In this document: one piece after another, positions 1 to 8,550 of the stretch
How positions within the stretch are numbered: position 1 is the first letter of the stretch
Layout of the letters: the number at the start of each line of letters is the position of its first letter
NCBI RefSeq assembly: GCF_014193255.1
Contig: NZ_JACHZB010000006.1
Coordinates: forward strand, 248,001-312,000
From: Rhizobium sp. BK196
GTDB taxonomy: Bacteria > Pseudomonadota > Alphaproteobacteria > Rhizobiales > Rhizobiaceae
Length of the DNA stretch: 64,000 nucleotides
Direction: 5' to 3'
Program-made: the position numbers and the translations under genes
The notes under the pieces: model-generated
Databases searched by the model: none
Seen by the model: only the letters and a program-made list of their open reading frames with translations
Told to the model about the DNA's origin: nothing

Positions 1-786
1 CTGATCGAGGCGAGGCCCGATCTGATCTTTCATCTGGCGGCGATCGTTTCAGGCGAGGCGGAGGCGGATTTCGATAAAGGCTATGCTGTCAACCTCGATG
101 GGACACGGGCACTGTTCGACGCGATCCGCCAAGAGGGTCTGAAGTCCGACTACATGCCCCGTGTCGTGTTTGCTTCCTCGATCGCCGTATTCGGCACGCC
201 TTTCCCTGATGTCATCCCGGACGAATTCTTTTCCACGCCCCTGACGAGTTACGGCACCCAAAAGGCAATCGCCGAGCTGCTGCTTGCCGACTATTCGCGC
301 CGTGGCATTTTCGATGGTATCGGCATTCGCCTGCCGACGATCTGCGTGCGACCAGGTGCGCCGAACAAGGCCGCCTCCGGTTTCTTCTCCAATATTCTGC
401 GTGAGCCGCTCGCCGGTAAGCCAGCGGTGCTGCCGGTCAATGACGCTGTCCGGCACTGGTTCGCAAGCCCGAGGGCGGCGGTCGGGTTTTTCGTTCATGC
501 TGCAAAAATCGATACGGCAGAAGTGGGGCCGCGGCGCAACCTGACCATGCCGGGGCTCTCGGCCCTGGTTTCCGAGGAAATTGATGCCCTTCGCCGTATT
601 GCAGGCGACAAGGCCGTCGCGTTGATCAGGCGCGAGAGCGATCCTGCGATCGAACGTATCGTTGCCGGCTGGCCGACCCAGTTCGACGCGAAGAGAGCCT
701 CCGCACTCGGCTTTAAGGCGGAGACAAGTTTCGACGAGATCCTGCAGGTGCATATCGAGGACGAACTCGGCGGGAGGATTGGATGA
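1..786 (+). CDS. denD: NAD-dependent epimerase/dehydratase, DenD-like (D-erythronate dehydrogenase), 5' end outside window
   Basis: The reading frame is open from the first base and ends at a TGA at 784-786, so the N-terminal Rossmann glycine motif lies outside the window. The visible 261 residues are an extended short-chain dehydrogenase. HLAAIVSGEAEADF follows the second half of the NAD fold, ASSIAVFG is the catalytic Ser strand, and YGTQK gives the Tyr-x3-Lys pair. The pattern fits the DenD family, which oxidises D-erythronate at C2 in tetronate catabolism; the exact substrate is inferred. It overlaps the next gene by ATGA, so the two are translationally coupled, and an ABC uptake system follows on the same strand. 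Other sugar-acid or nucleotide-sugar epimerase roles are possible. Confidence 0.75.
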   Translation: MIEARPDLIFHLAAIVSGEAEADFDKGYAVNLDGTRALFDAIRQEGLKSDYMPRVVFASSIAVFGTPFPDVIPDEFFSTPLTSYGTQKAIAELLLADYSRRGIFDGIGIRLPTICVRPGAPNKAASGFFSNILREPLAGKPAVLPVNDAVRHWFASPRAAVGFFVHAAKIDTAEVGPRRNLTMPGLSALVSEEIDALRRIAGDKAVALIRRESDPAIERIVAGWPTQFDAKRASALGFKAETSFDEILQVHIEDELGGRIG

Positions 787-1556
787 GTGGAGGTTCCGGT
801 GTGCAGCCGAAGATTGCCCTGGTGACCGGTGGTGGTACGGGCGTTGGCCGTGCGATTGCCAAAGGGCTCGGTGCGGCCGGCTACAGGGTGGTCATCTCTG
901 GACGGCGCGCCGAGATTCTCGAGAAAGCCGCTGCCGAACTTGGGAGCGAGACAGGTGCGGAAGTGGTCGCAGTCGGTGCCGATGTCGGCGATCCAGTCTC
1001 GGTGAAAGCATTGTTCGACACGATCGCAAATCGGTATGGCCGCCTCGATCTGCTGGTCAACAATGCCGGTGTCTCGGTGCCGGGCGTACCGCTGGAAGAT
1101 GTGTCTTTCGAAGACTGGAGCGCCATCGTGTCGGCCAATCTGACGGGCGCCTTTCTCTGCACGCAGCAGGCGTTCAGGCTGATGAAGAGCCAGACGCCGC
1201 GTGGCGGCCGCATCATCAACAATGGCTCGGTTTCGGCAACGACGCCACGCCCCAATTCCGCGCCCTATACGGCGACAAAGCACGCCATTACCGGTCTTAC
1301 AAAATCGACTGCGCTTGACGGGCGTGAATTCGATATTGCCTGCGGCCAGATCGATATCGGCAACGCGGCAAGCGACATGACGAAGAGGATCGCCGCCGGC
1401 GTCCTTCAGGCCAACGGCACGACTGCCGCGGAGGCGACCATCGACGCCGCCCATGTTGCCGATGCGGTCGTCTACATGGCGGGTCTGCCGCTGAGCGCCA
1501 ATGTGCTGACGATGACCGTTATGGCGACCAAAATGCCCTTTGTCGGGCGCGGATAA
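783..1556 (+). CDS. SDR family NAD(P)-dependent oxidoreductase
   Basis: This is a classical short-chain dehydrogenase of 257 residues. TGGGTGVG near residue 15 is the cofactor-binding motif, NNAGVS is the central strand motif, NGSVSA carries the catalytic Ser, and YTATKH supplies the Tyr-x3-Lys pair. It starts at an ATG that overlaps the stop of the DenD-like gene, so the two probably act in one pathway, for instance successive oxidations of a sugar acid. The substrate cannot be read from the sequence. The C-terminus is short and lacks membrane segments, so the enzyme should be cytosolic. Confidence 0.85.
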   Translation: MSGGSGVQPKIALVTGGGTGVGRAIAKGLGAAGYRVVISGRRAEILEKAAAELGSETGAEVVAVGADVGDPVSVKALFDTIANRYGRLDLLVNNAGVSVPGVPLEDVSFEDWSAIVSANLTGAFLCTQQAFRLMKSQTPRGGRIINNGSVSATTPRPNSAPYTATKHAITGLTKSTALDGREFDIACGQIDIGNAASDMTKRIAAGVLQANGTTAAEATIDAAHVADAVVYMAGLPLSANVLTMTVMATKMPFVGRG

Positions 1557-1631
1557 CCGGCGGCAGCCGTCGGTGAAGCCTGAGTAGACGAATACATAGC
1601 ATGTAGTGCTCGATATCTGGGAGGAGGGAGT

Positions 1632-2699
1632 ATGGCAGGCGTTCAATTCGCGGATGTACGCAAATCGTTCGGTGCGTTTCCGGTCATCAAGGGCGTAAAC
1701 ATCGATATTGCGGATGGCGAATTCGTGATCCTGGTCGGACCGTCAGGCTGCGGCAAGTCCACGCTGCTGCGCATGCTGGCGGGGCTGGAAAACATCTCCG
1801 CGGGCGAAATCCGGATCGGCGGGCGGGTTGTGAATACTTTGCCGCCGAAGGATCGCGACATTGCCATGGTGTTCCAGAACTACGCGCTTTACCCGCACAT
1901 GACGGTACAGCAGAACATGGGCTTTTCGCTGATGCTCAACAAGGCCCCGAAAGCGGAGGCCGAGAACCGCGTAAAATACGCCGCAGGCATTCTCGGCCTC
2001 GACGCACTGCTCGACCGCTATCCGCGCCAGCTTTCCGGCGGCCAGCGCCAGCGTGTCGCCATGGGCCGGGCTATCGTGCGCGATCCGGAAGTCTTTCTCT
2101 TCGATGAACCGCTCTCCAATCTCGACGCGAAGCTGCGTGTCGCCATGCGAGCCGAGATCAAGGAACTGCACCAGCGGCTGAAGACCACGACCGTTTACGT
2201 CACCCATGACCAGATCGAAGCGATGACGATGGCCGACAAGATCGTCGTCATGCATGACGGGATCGTCGAACAAGTGGGCTCGCCTCTGGAGCTCTACGAC
2301 AAGCCGGCCAATCTCTTCGTCGGCGGCTTCATCGGCTCGCCGGCGATGAACATGATCAAGGGCAGGCTCGATCCCGAAAATGCAAGCCGCTTCATCACCG
2401 CCGATGGCACGGCGCTGCCGGTTGCCAATACGCCGGACAGCGCAAGAGGCCGTGACCTGATCTACGGACTTCGTCCGGAATATATCTTGCTCGATCCCAA
2501 TGGCCTGTCAGGCGAAATTGTGGTGATCGAGCCGACCGGCTACGAGACGCATCTCACGCTGAGACTCGGCGGCAGCGATCTCAATTGCGTCTTCCGCGAA
2601 CGTGTCAATGCGCGCCCAGGCGAAAGCTTGAATGTCGCAATCGACGCCTCGCATGTTCATCTTTTCGATGCCGAAGGCGGCCAGAGGTTGACCGGCTGA
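1632..2699 (+). CDS. ugpC: ABC transporter ATP-binding protein, UgpC/MalK type
   Basis: The 355-residue ATPase has Walker A GPSGCGKST, signature LSGGQRQRVAMGRA, Walker B VFLFDEPLSNLD and the switch His in VYVTHDQIEA. A C-terminal TOBE/regulatory region follows, as in MalK and UgpC. It is the energising subunit for the binding protein and two permeases downstream. A strong ribosome site (GGAGGAGGG) precedes the ATG. A probable intrinsic terminator lies between this gene and the binding-protein gene. The symbol describes the subfamily; glycerol-3-phosphate is not implied as substrate. Confidence 0.85.
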   Translation: MAGVQFADVRKSFGAFPVIKGVNIDIADGEFVILVGPSGCGKSTLLRMLAGLENISAGEIRIGGRVVNTLPPKDRDIAMVFQNYALYPHMTVQQNMGFSLMLNKAPKAEAENRVKYAAGILGLDALLDRYPRQLSGGQRQRVAMGRAIVRDPEVFLFDEPLSNLDAKLRVAMRAEIKELHQRLKTTTVYVTHDQIEAMTMADKIVVMHDGIVEQVGSPLELYDKPANLFVGGFIGSPAMNMIKGRLDPENASRFITADGTALPVANTPDSARGRDLIYGLRPEYILLDPNGLSGEIVVIEPTGYETHLTLRLGGSDLNCVFRERVNARPGESLNVAIDASHVHLFDAEGGQRLTG

Positions 2700-2788
2700 C
2701 GCCTTCAGCGGAGCGCGGGAGAGGAGGAGTCTTCCGTTCATCCGTCAGCAAGCATCCCATTTCCGGATGCAGGTACCGTCGTTCATCG

Positions 2789-2827
2789 AGCGGGAGATGG
2801 ATGTCGGAAAATCTCTCCCGCTTTTTT
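2789..2827 (+). terminator. Intrinsic terminator or attenuator ahead of the binding-protein gene
   Basis: A perfect 9-bp stem (AGCGGGAGA at 2789-2797 with TCTCCCGCT at 2814-2822) has a 16-nt loop. It runs straight into six T residues at 2822-2827, the textbook form of a Rho-independent terminator. It ends four bases before the GAGGAGGA ribosome site of the next gene. It either closes the upstream transcript or acts as a leader attenuator for the binding-protein gene. Confidence 0.75.
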
Positions 2828-2843
2828 AATGAGGAGGAATATC

Positions 2844-4148
2844 ATGACAATCAAGAGACGTGAATTTCTTGCTGCTTCGGCGGCCGCAGCCGGCGTCGCC
2901 GGTCTGGGCATCAGGCCTTCCTTCGCACAGGCCGAACCGACCTATAAGCCGGAAAGCGGCGCGAGCCTGCGCCTGCTGCGCTGGACGCCCTTCGTCAAGG
3001 GCGATGAGGACGCCTGGCTTGCAAACACCAAGAAATTCACCGAGGCCACCGGCGTCGAGGTCCGCATCGACAAGGAGAGCTGGGAAGATATTCGCCCGAA
3101 GGCCGCAGTCGCTGCCAATGTCGGCTCGGGGCCTGACCTCATCATGTGCTGGTTCGACGATGCCCATCAGTATCCGGACAAGCTGGTCGACCTGACGGAA
3201 CTCGCCAATTATCTCGGCAACAAATATGGCGGCTGGTACGACGGCTTGAAAGGTTATGCTTCGCGCGGGGATACGTTCATTGCCATGCCGCTGACGACGA
3301 TCGGCAATGCGGTCGTTTATCGCGATACCCACGTGAAGGCGGCCGGCTTCAGCGAATTTCCGAAGGATACGGCAGGTTTCCTCGAGCTTTGCAAGGCGAT
3401 GAAGGCCAAGGGCACCCCCGCTGGCTTCCCGCACGGGAAGGCCGTCGGCGATGGCAACAACTATGCCCACTGGCTGCTCTGGAGCCACGGCGGCAAGATG
3501 GTCGACGAAGGCGGCAAGGTGACGATCAACAGCCCGGAAACGCTGGCTTCGATCAACTACGCCAAGGAGCTCTATGCGACCTTCATTCCGGGCACTGAAA
3601 GCTGGCAGGACGTCAACAACAACCGTGCCTTCCTCGCCGGCCAGGTTTCACTGATCGCCAACGGCGTTTCGGTCTATTACACCGCTAAGAACGATCCGAA
3701 GCTCGCCGACATCGCCAAGGACATCCGCACGACGAACTTCCCGATCGGGCCTGTCGGCAAGAGCGTGGAACTTTTCCAGACGAGTTCGCTGCTGCTCTTC
3801 AAGCACAGCAAATATCCAGAGGCCGCAAAGGCCTATATCAAGTTCATGATGGAAGCCGACCAGATGAACGCCTGGATCCAGGGCTCCAGCGCTTATTGCT
3901 GCCAGCCTCTCAAGGCGTTCGCGAAGAATCCGATCTGGACTGCCGATCCGGTCCATGCGCCTTACGCGCTTGCTTCCGAAAAGCTGCGTCCGAACGGCTA
4001 TGCCGGACCGCTCGGCTATGCCTCGGCGGCGACTATGGCGGACTACGTGCTGGTCGACATGTATGCCGCTGCTGTCACCGGCCAAAAGTCGCCAGAGGAT
4101 GCGATGAAGGAGGCCGAGCGCCGGGCAAACCGCTACTACCGCGTTTGA
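2844..4148 (+). CDS. ABC transporter substrate-binding protein, family 1 (sugar type), Tat-exported
   Basis: This is a 434-residue periplasmic binding protein. The N-terminus MTIKRREFLAASAAAAG is a twin-arginine signal followed by a hydrophobic stretch and an Ala-rich cleavage region ending near SFAQA. The body is a family-1 solute-binding fold, with GSGPDLIMCWFDDAHQYPD near the first hinge. The ATG at 2844 is chosen over one at 2829 because GAGGAGGA at 2831-2838 gives it a near-perfect ribosome site and the 2829 start would overlap that site. Its position between the ATPase and two permeases makes it the receptor of this system. The substrate is unknown; the DenD-like neighbour suggests a sugar acid or polyol. 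Confidence 0.88.
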   Translation: MTIKRREFLAASAAAAGVAGLGIRPSFAQAEPTYKPESGASLRLLRWTPFVKGDEDAWLANTKKFTEATGVEVRIDKESWEDIRPKAAVAANVGSGPDLIMCWFDDAHQYPDKLVDLTELANYLGNKYGGWYDGLKGYASRGDTFIAMPLTTIGNAVVYRDTHVKAAGFSEFPKDTAGFLELCKAMKAKGTPAGFPHGKAVGDGNNYAHWLLWSHGGKMVDEGGKVTINSPETLASINYAKELYATFIPGTESWQDVNNNRAFLAGQVSLIANGVSVYYTAKNDPKLADIAKDIRTTNFPIGPVGKSVELFQTSSLLLFKHSKYPEAAKAYIKFMMEADQMNAWIQGSSAYCCQPLKAFAKNPIWTADPVHAPYALASEKLRPNGYAGPLGYASAATMADYVLVDMYAAAVTGQKSPEDAMKEAERRANRYYRV

Positions 4149-4164
4149 TCCCATCTTTCCAAGA

Positions 4165-4196
4165 CTTGCGGCATGCCGGAAACGACGTGCCGCAAG
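4165..4196 (+). other. Stem-loop between binding-protein and permease genes
   Basis: A perfect 9-bp inverted repeat (CTTGCGGCA at 4165-4173, TGCCGCAAG at 4188-4196) has a 14-nt loop and no T-tract. Such hairpins after binding-protein genes are known to protect the upstream mRNA and give more receptor than permease. That role is inferred here. Confidence 0.6.
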
Positions 4197-4229
4197 CCCC
4201 TAGGGCATATCGCAATCTGGAGATAAGCA

Positions 4230-5162
4230 ATGTCGACGGTGAATTCCGGAGATACGCGCGGATCGGCATCCTCGCTCCTGCAGAACAACAACGTGCTCGG
4301 CTTCCTGTTCATGCTGCCGGCGGCGGTCTTCCTGGTATGCTTCCTGACCTATCCGCTTGGGCTCGGTGTCTGGCTCGGTTTCACCGATACCCGCATTGGC
4401 CGCGATGGTATCTTCATCGGTCTGGAAAACTACCAATATCTGATGGACGACAATGTCTTCTGGCTGTCGGTCTTCAACACCGTCCTCTATACTTTCATCG
4501 CATCGCTGCTGAAGTTCGCGCTCGGCCTGTGGCTTGCGCTGCTTTTGAACCAGCATCTGCCGTTCAAGAGTTTTTTCCGGGCGATCGTGCTTCTGCCCTG
4601 GGTCGTGCCGACCGTGTTGTCGGGCCTGGCCTTCTGGTGGATCTACGATTCCCAGTTTTCGATCATTTCCTGGTCGCTGATGCAGCTTGGCCTGATCGAT
4701 GCGCCGATCAACTTCCTCGGCGATCCCACCAATGCGCGCATTTCAGTCATTATCGCCAATGTCTGGCGCGGGATTCCCTTCGTGGCGATCTCGCTGCTTG
4801 CCGGTCTGCAGACCATTCCGGCTTCGCTGCAGGAAGCCGCCTCGCTTGACGGGGCGACCAGCTGGCAGCGTTTCCGCTATGTGACGTTGCCGATGCTGAC
4901 GCCGATCATCGCTGTCGTGATGACGTTCTCGGTGCTCTTCACCTTCACGGATTTCCAGCTCATCTACGTGCTGACCAAGGGCGGGCCGGTCAACGCCACG
5001 CATCTGATGGCGACATTGTCGTTCCAACGCGGCATTCCCGGCGGCCAGCTCGGCGAGGGTGCCGCGATCGCAGTCGCCATGATCCCGTTCCTGCTCGGCG
5101 CGATTATGTTCAGCTTCTTCGGTCTGCAGCGCCGCAAATGGCAGCAGGGCGGTCAGGACTAG
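4230..5162 (+). CDS. Sugar ABC transporter permease (MalF/UgpA type)
   Basis: This 310-residue inner-membrane permease has about six membrane segments, the first at roughly residues 20-42. The coupling-loop (EAA) motif is visible as ASLQEAASLDGATSWQRFRY near residue 200, where it contacts the ATPase. It forms the translocation heterodimer with the permease that follows ten bases later. A GGAG ribosome site precedes the ATG. Confidence 0.88.
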   Translation: MSTVNSGDTRGSASSLLQNNNVLGFLFMLPAAVFLVCFLTYPLGLGVWLGFTDTRIGRDGIFIGLENYQYLMDDNVFWLSVFNTVLYTFIASLLKFALGLWLALLLNQHLPFKSFFRAIVLLPWVVPTVLSGLAFWWIYDSQFSIISWSLMQLGLIDAPINFLGDPTNARISVIIANVWRGIPFVAISLLAGLQTIPASLQEAASLDGATSWQRFRYVTLPMLTPIIAVVMTFSVLFTFTDFQLIYVLTKGGPVNATHLMATLSFQRGIPGGQLGEGAAIAVAMIPFLLGAIMFSFFGLQRRKWQQGGQD

Positions 5163-5172
5163 GGAGAAAGAT

Positions 5173-6072
5173 ATGTCGACCAATTCCAACACCGCCAATG
5201 CCGCCCTGACCGACAATGTCGAAGGCATGAGTTATCTGAACCGCCTGCCGCGGCGGGTGGTGATGCTCTATCTGCCGATGGCGGTCTTCGTCTTCGTGCT
5301 GCTCTTCCCGTTCTACTGGATGGCGATCACCGCGGTGAAGCCAAACGAACAACTGACCGATTACAGCAATTACAGTCCGTTTTGGGTTGTCGGGCCGACG
5401 CTTGCCCATATCAAGTATCTGTTCCTCGAAACGTCTTACCCGGGCTGGATGTGGAACACGATCCTTGTCGCCGTCTGCTCGACCTTCCTGTCGCTGGTGG
5501 CATCGGTCTTCGGTGCCTATGCGATCGAGCGTGTGCGCTTCACCGGCTCGCGCTCCGTCGGCCTCGTCATCTTTCTGGCCTATCTTGTACCGCCATCGAT
5601 CCTGTTCATTCCACTTGCCTTCATCGTTTTCAAGCTCGGCATCTATGACTCGCGCCTCGCGCTGATCTTCACCTATCCAACCTTCCTCATTCCCTTCTGC
5701 ACATGGCTTCTGATGGGTTACTTCCGCTCGATCCCGTTCGAGCTGGAGGAAAGTGCGCTGGTGGATGGCGCCAATCGGTGGCAGATCCTGACGAAGATCA
5801 TCCTGCCGCTGGCGGTACCCGGTCTCATCTCGGCCGGCATCTTCGCCTTCACCCTGTCATGGAACGAGTTCATCTACGCCCTGACTTTCATTCAATCGTC
5901 GGAAAACAAGACGATCCCGGTTGGCGTGCTGACCGAACTGGTGCGTGGGGACGTGTTTGAGTGGGGATCGCTGATGGCGGGGGCGCTGTTCGGCTCGCTG
6001 CCCGTCGTCATCCTCTACTCGTTCTTCGTGGACTATTACGTCTCGTCGATGACGGGGGCGGTCAAGGAGTGA
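5173..6072 (+). CDS. Sugar ABC transporter permease (MalG/UgpE type)
   Basis: This 299-residue permease of the MalG class has six predicted membrane helices. The EAA-type loop reads as ELEESALVDGANRWQILTKI near residue 195. It is the last gene of the transporter operon; 10 bp separate it from the preceding permease, and AGGGAGAAAG gives a good ribosome site. No clear terminator follows. The 275 bp to the next gene hold no other coding signal that I can support. Confidence 0.88.
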   Translation: MSTNSNTANAALTDNVEGMSYLNRLPRRVVMLYLPMAVFVFVLLFPFYWMAITAVKPNEQLTDYSNYSPFWVVGPTLAHIKYLFLETSYPGWMWNTILVAVCSTFLSLVASVFGAYAIERVRFTGSRSVGLVIFLAYLVPPSILFIPLAFIVFKLGIYDSRLALIFTYPTFLIPFCTWLLMGYFRSIPFELEESALVDGANRWQILTKIILPLAVPGLISAGIFAFTLSWNEFIYALTFIQSSENKTIPVGVLTELVRGDVFEWGSLMAGALFGSLPVVILYSFFVDYYVSSMTGAVKE

Positions 6073-6347
6073 ACAAGGACTAGAAGCTGCCCTCACGCAC
6101 TGACCGACCGTTCTTCTTCCGCCAATTCGTGAACGCTTACCGGCGCTTCGCTGGTCGCCGGGTAGAGAGCTCGTGATGGTCGAATTGCCGGGTATTGTTC
6201 CGGTTACGCGGGATATTGTCATTGACGAAGGGACGAATTTCGCGGCTTTGCAAACCATGCAATTAATTGGCCGGTTGCCAAAAAACCATAATTGCCCCAC
6301 CTAGATCGCACATCGACAACAGGCATTATGAATTGGATCAACGCCGG

Positions 6348-8465
6348 ATGCGCATAGCCTACGTTTTTTTTGGTGCATTTCTTGCAATCGCGCAGTCCGC
6401 CTATGCTGAAGTCGCGGCACTGCCTGTCCTGGCGCCGCAAAAGCAACAGGCGCAAGCTGCTCAGCTGAGCGCACAACTTCTCACGCGATACAGCTACAGA
6501 CCTATTCCACTCGACGACGCCTTGTCTGCCAGGATCATGGACCGGTTCGTCAAATCACTGGATCCGGACCACATGCTCTTCCTGCAAGCGGACATCGACA
6601 AGTTTATGTCTGACCGCAGCGAGATCGACGATGCCATCGACCGGAAGGATTTGAAGATCCCGTTTGCCATCTTCGCCGCGTACGAGCAGCGTATCGTCGA
6701 CCGCATGAATTACGCGCGCAGTCTGCTTAAGCAGGACTTCGATTTCGGTGTGCAGGAAAACTATTCCGTATTGCGCGACAAAGAGCCCTGGCCGCAGACG
6801 GAAGCCGAAAGCAATGAGCTTTGGCGCAAACGCGTCAAAAGCGATTGGTTGCTGTTGAAGCTCGCCGGAAAAACCGATGCCGCTATTCGCGAAACGCTCG
6901 ATAAACGTTACGCAAACGCTATCGAGCGAGCCTACCAGTATAAAAGCGATGACGTCTTCCAGTCGTTCATGGAGGCCTATGCGACATCGATCGACCCGCA
7001 CACGGACTATTTCGGCGCAACGGCTTCGGCCGATTTCAATATCTCGATGAAGCTTTCGCTGGTTGGTATCGGCGCTGTCCTGCAGGAGCGCGACGATTAT
7101 ACGACGATCCGTGAGCTCGTACCTGGCGGTCCGGCCCAGTTGTCCGGCAAGCTCTCTATCGGAGACCGTATTACCGGCGTCGGTCAGGGCAAGGACGGTG
7201 CGATAAAAGAAGTGGTCGGCACGCGCCTCGATGAAGTCGTGCAATTGATACGAGGGAAAAAAGGCTCCGTCGTGCGCTTGGACATCCTGCCGGCGGATGC
7301 CGGAGCAGATGCCACGCATCGCGTCGTCAGCCTTGTGCGTGATAAAATCAGTCTCGAAAAGCAGGCTGCCAGGAAGACTGTGCTGTCGGTAAACGTCGGC
7401 GAGGCCACGCGCAAAATCGGGGTGATCACGCTGCCGACATTCTATGAGGATTTCGAGGCGCGGCACAAAGGGGACAAGGACTACAAAAGTGCAAGCCGTG
7501 ATGTCGCGAGGCTTCTCGATGAACTGAAGCAAGAAAAGGTCGACGGCGTTCTCGTTGACGTGCGCAACAATGGCGGGGGTTCATTGGATGAGGCGATTGA
7601 TTTGACCGGTCTGTTCATCGGCAATGGCCCGGTCGTCCAGCAACGCAGTAGCGATGGTAAGGTCGCGGTCAGAAGCGCTGAGTTTGCAGCGCCTGTCTGG
7701 ACAGGCCCGATGGGTGTTCTGATCAATCGCGGTTCGGCATCGGCGTCGGAGATTTTCGCCGCGGCAATCCAGGATTACGGTCGCGGCGTGATCGTCGGCG
7801 AACCCAGTTTCGGAAAGGGCACGGTTCAGACCGTCGTTGATCTCGATCAGATGGTTCACAACAGCAAACCCGAATTTGGCGAGCTGAAAGTAACGATCGC
7901 GCAGTTCTTCCGTATCAATGGCGGCACGACGCAGCTGCGCGGCGTGACGCCTGATATCAGTTTGCCTGGACTTTCCGACCCGAAGAGCTTCGGCGAGACC
8001 AGTTACGATAATGCCCTACCGTGGGCGCAGATCAAGCCCGTGAACTACGCCCCGGCGGATATGATCTCGAAATGGCTGCCGACATTGCAAAGCCGCCATG
8101 ACGCGCGGGTCGGGAGCGATCCGGATTTCCAATCTTTCGTGAAAGATATCGCCGACCTCAAGGCGCAGCGCGAGAAAGGCGTCGTTTCACTCAACGAAGC
8201 CGAGCGTCGCAAAGAAGCGGCTGCGCGAGAAAATCGCAGGAAATCTCGAGCGCAATTGAGCGATGGTGAAGATCCCGGCGCAGATGATGGCCTGGAATCA
8301 AACGAGCGCAGCCTGAGTGCTGACATTGCCATTGAAAATGCCCGCAAGAAGGCAAAAGACCTATTGCTGAACGAGGCATCCGCCATCCTTGCCGACGTGG
8401 CGGATTTGCAGGAAGGCGTGCTGAGGGCAGCCACGAAACAATCGGGAGACACAGTCGGGAAGTAG
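6348..8465 (+). CDS. prc: Carboxy-terminal processing protease, Prc/Tsp type (S41)
   Basis: This is a periplasmic tail-specific protease of 705 residues, close to the size of E. coli Prc and much larger than the usual alphaproteobacterial CtpA. MRIAYVFFGAFLAIAQSAYA is a signal peptide, which decides the start at 6348; no strong ribosome site is seen. An N-terminal helical domain (residues about 35-210, with FVKSLDPDHMLFLQADI) precedes a PDZ domain (about 220-320) and the S41 core. The catalytic pair is Ser465 in GSASASEIF and Lys490 in SFGKGTVQ, 25 residues apart as in the family. A charged C-terminal domain follows. It would degrade or trim periplasmic and lipoprotein substrates. It stands alone, with no nlpI-like partner visible. 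Confidence 0.88.
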   Translation: MRIAYVFFGAFLAIAQSAYAEVAALPVLAPQKQQAQAAQLSAQLLTRYSYRPIPLDDALSARIMDRFVKSLDPDHMLFLQADIDKFMSDRSEIDDAIDRKDLKIPFAIFAAYEQRIVDRMNYARSLLKQDFDFGVQENYSVLRDKEPWPQTEAESNELWRKRVKSDWLLLKLAGKTDAAIRETLDKRYANAIERAYQYKSDDVFQSFMEAYATSIDPHTDYFGATASADFNISMKLSLVGIGAVLQERDDYTTIRELVPGGPAQLSGKLSIGDRITGVGQGKDGAIKEVVGTRLDEVVQLIRGKKGSVVRLDILPADAGADATHRVVSLVRDKISLEKQAARKTVLSVNVGEATRKIGVITLPTFYEDFEARHKGDKDYKSASRDVARLLDELKQEKVDGVLVDVRNNGGGSLDEAIDLTGLFIGNGPVVQQRSSDGKVAVRSAEFAAPVWTGPMGVLINRGSASASEIFAAAIQDYGRGVIVGEPSFGKGTVQTVVDLDQMVHNSKPEFGELKVTIAQFFRINGGTTQLRGVTPDISLPGLSDPKSFGETSYDNALPWAQIKPVNYAPADMISKWLPTLQSRHDARVGSDPDFQSFVKDIADLKAQREKGVVSLNEAERRKEAAARENRRKSRAQLSDGEDPGADDGLESNERSLSADIAIENARKKAKDLLLNEASAILADVADLQEGVLRAATKQSGDTVGK

Positions 8466-8507
8466 TCAGGCTCGAGCGCTGCAAGCGCACTTTCGACGAT
8501 GGCGACC

Positions 8508-8532
8508 GGCCGAAGCGATCTCAGCTTCGGCC
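8508..8532. terminator. Bidirectional terminator-like stem-loop between convergent genes
   Basis: A perfect 9-bp stem (GGCCGAAGC and GCTTCGGCC) encloses a 7-nt loop in the short gap between the convergent prc and small-protein genes. There is no clean T-tract on either side, so it may work with Rho or only stabilise 3' ends. Confidence 0.5.
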
Positions 8533-8550
8533 AGCCGGCGAAAGGATTAA

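Noticed and set aside
2829..2843. Upstream start for the sugar-type binding protein
   Set aside because: The ATG at 2829 overlaps the GAGGAGGA ribosome site that serves the ATG at 2844, and it would spoil the twin-arginine signal spacing.
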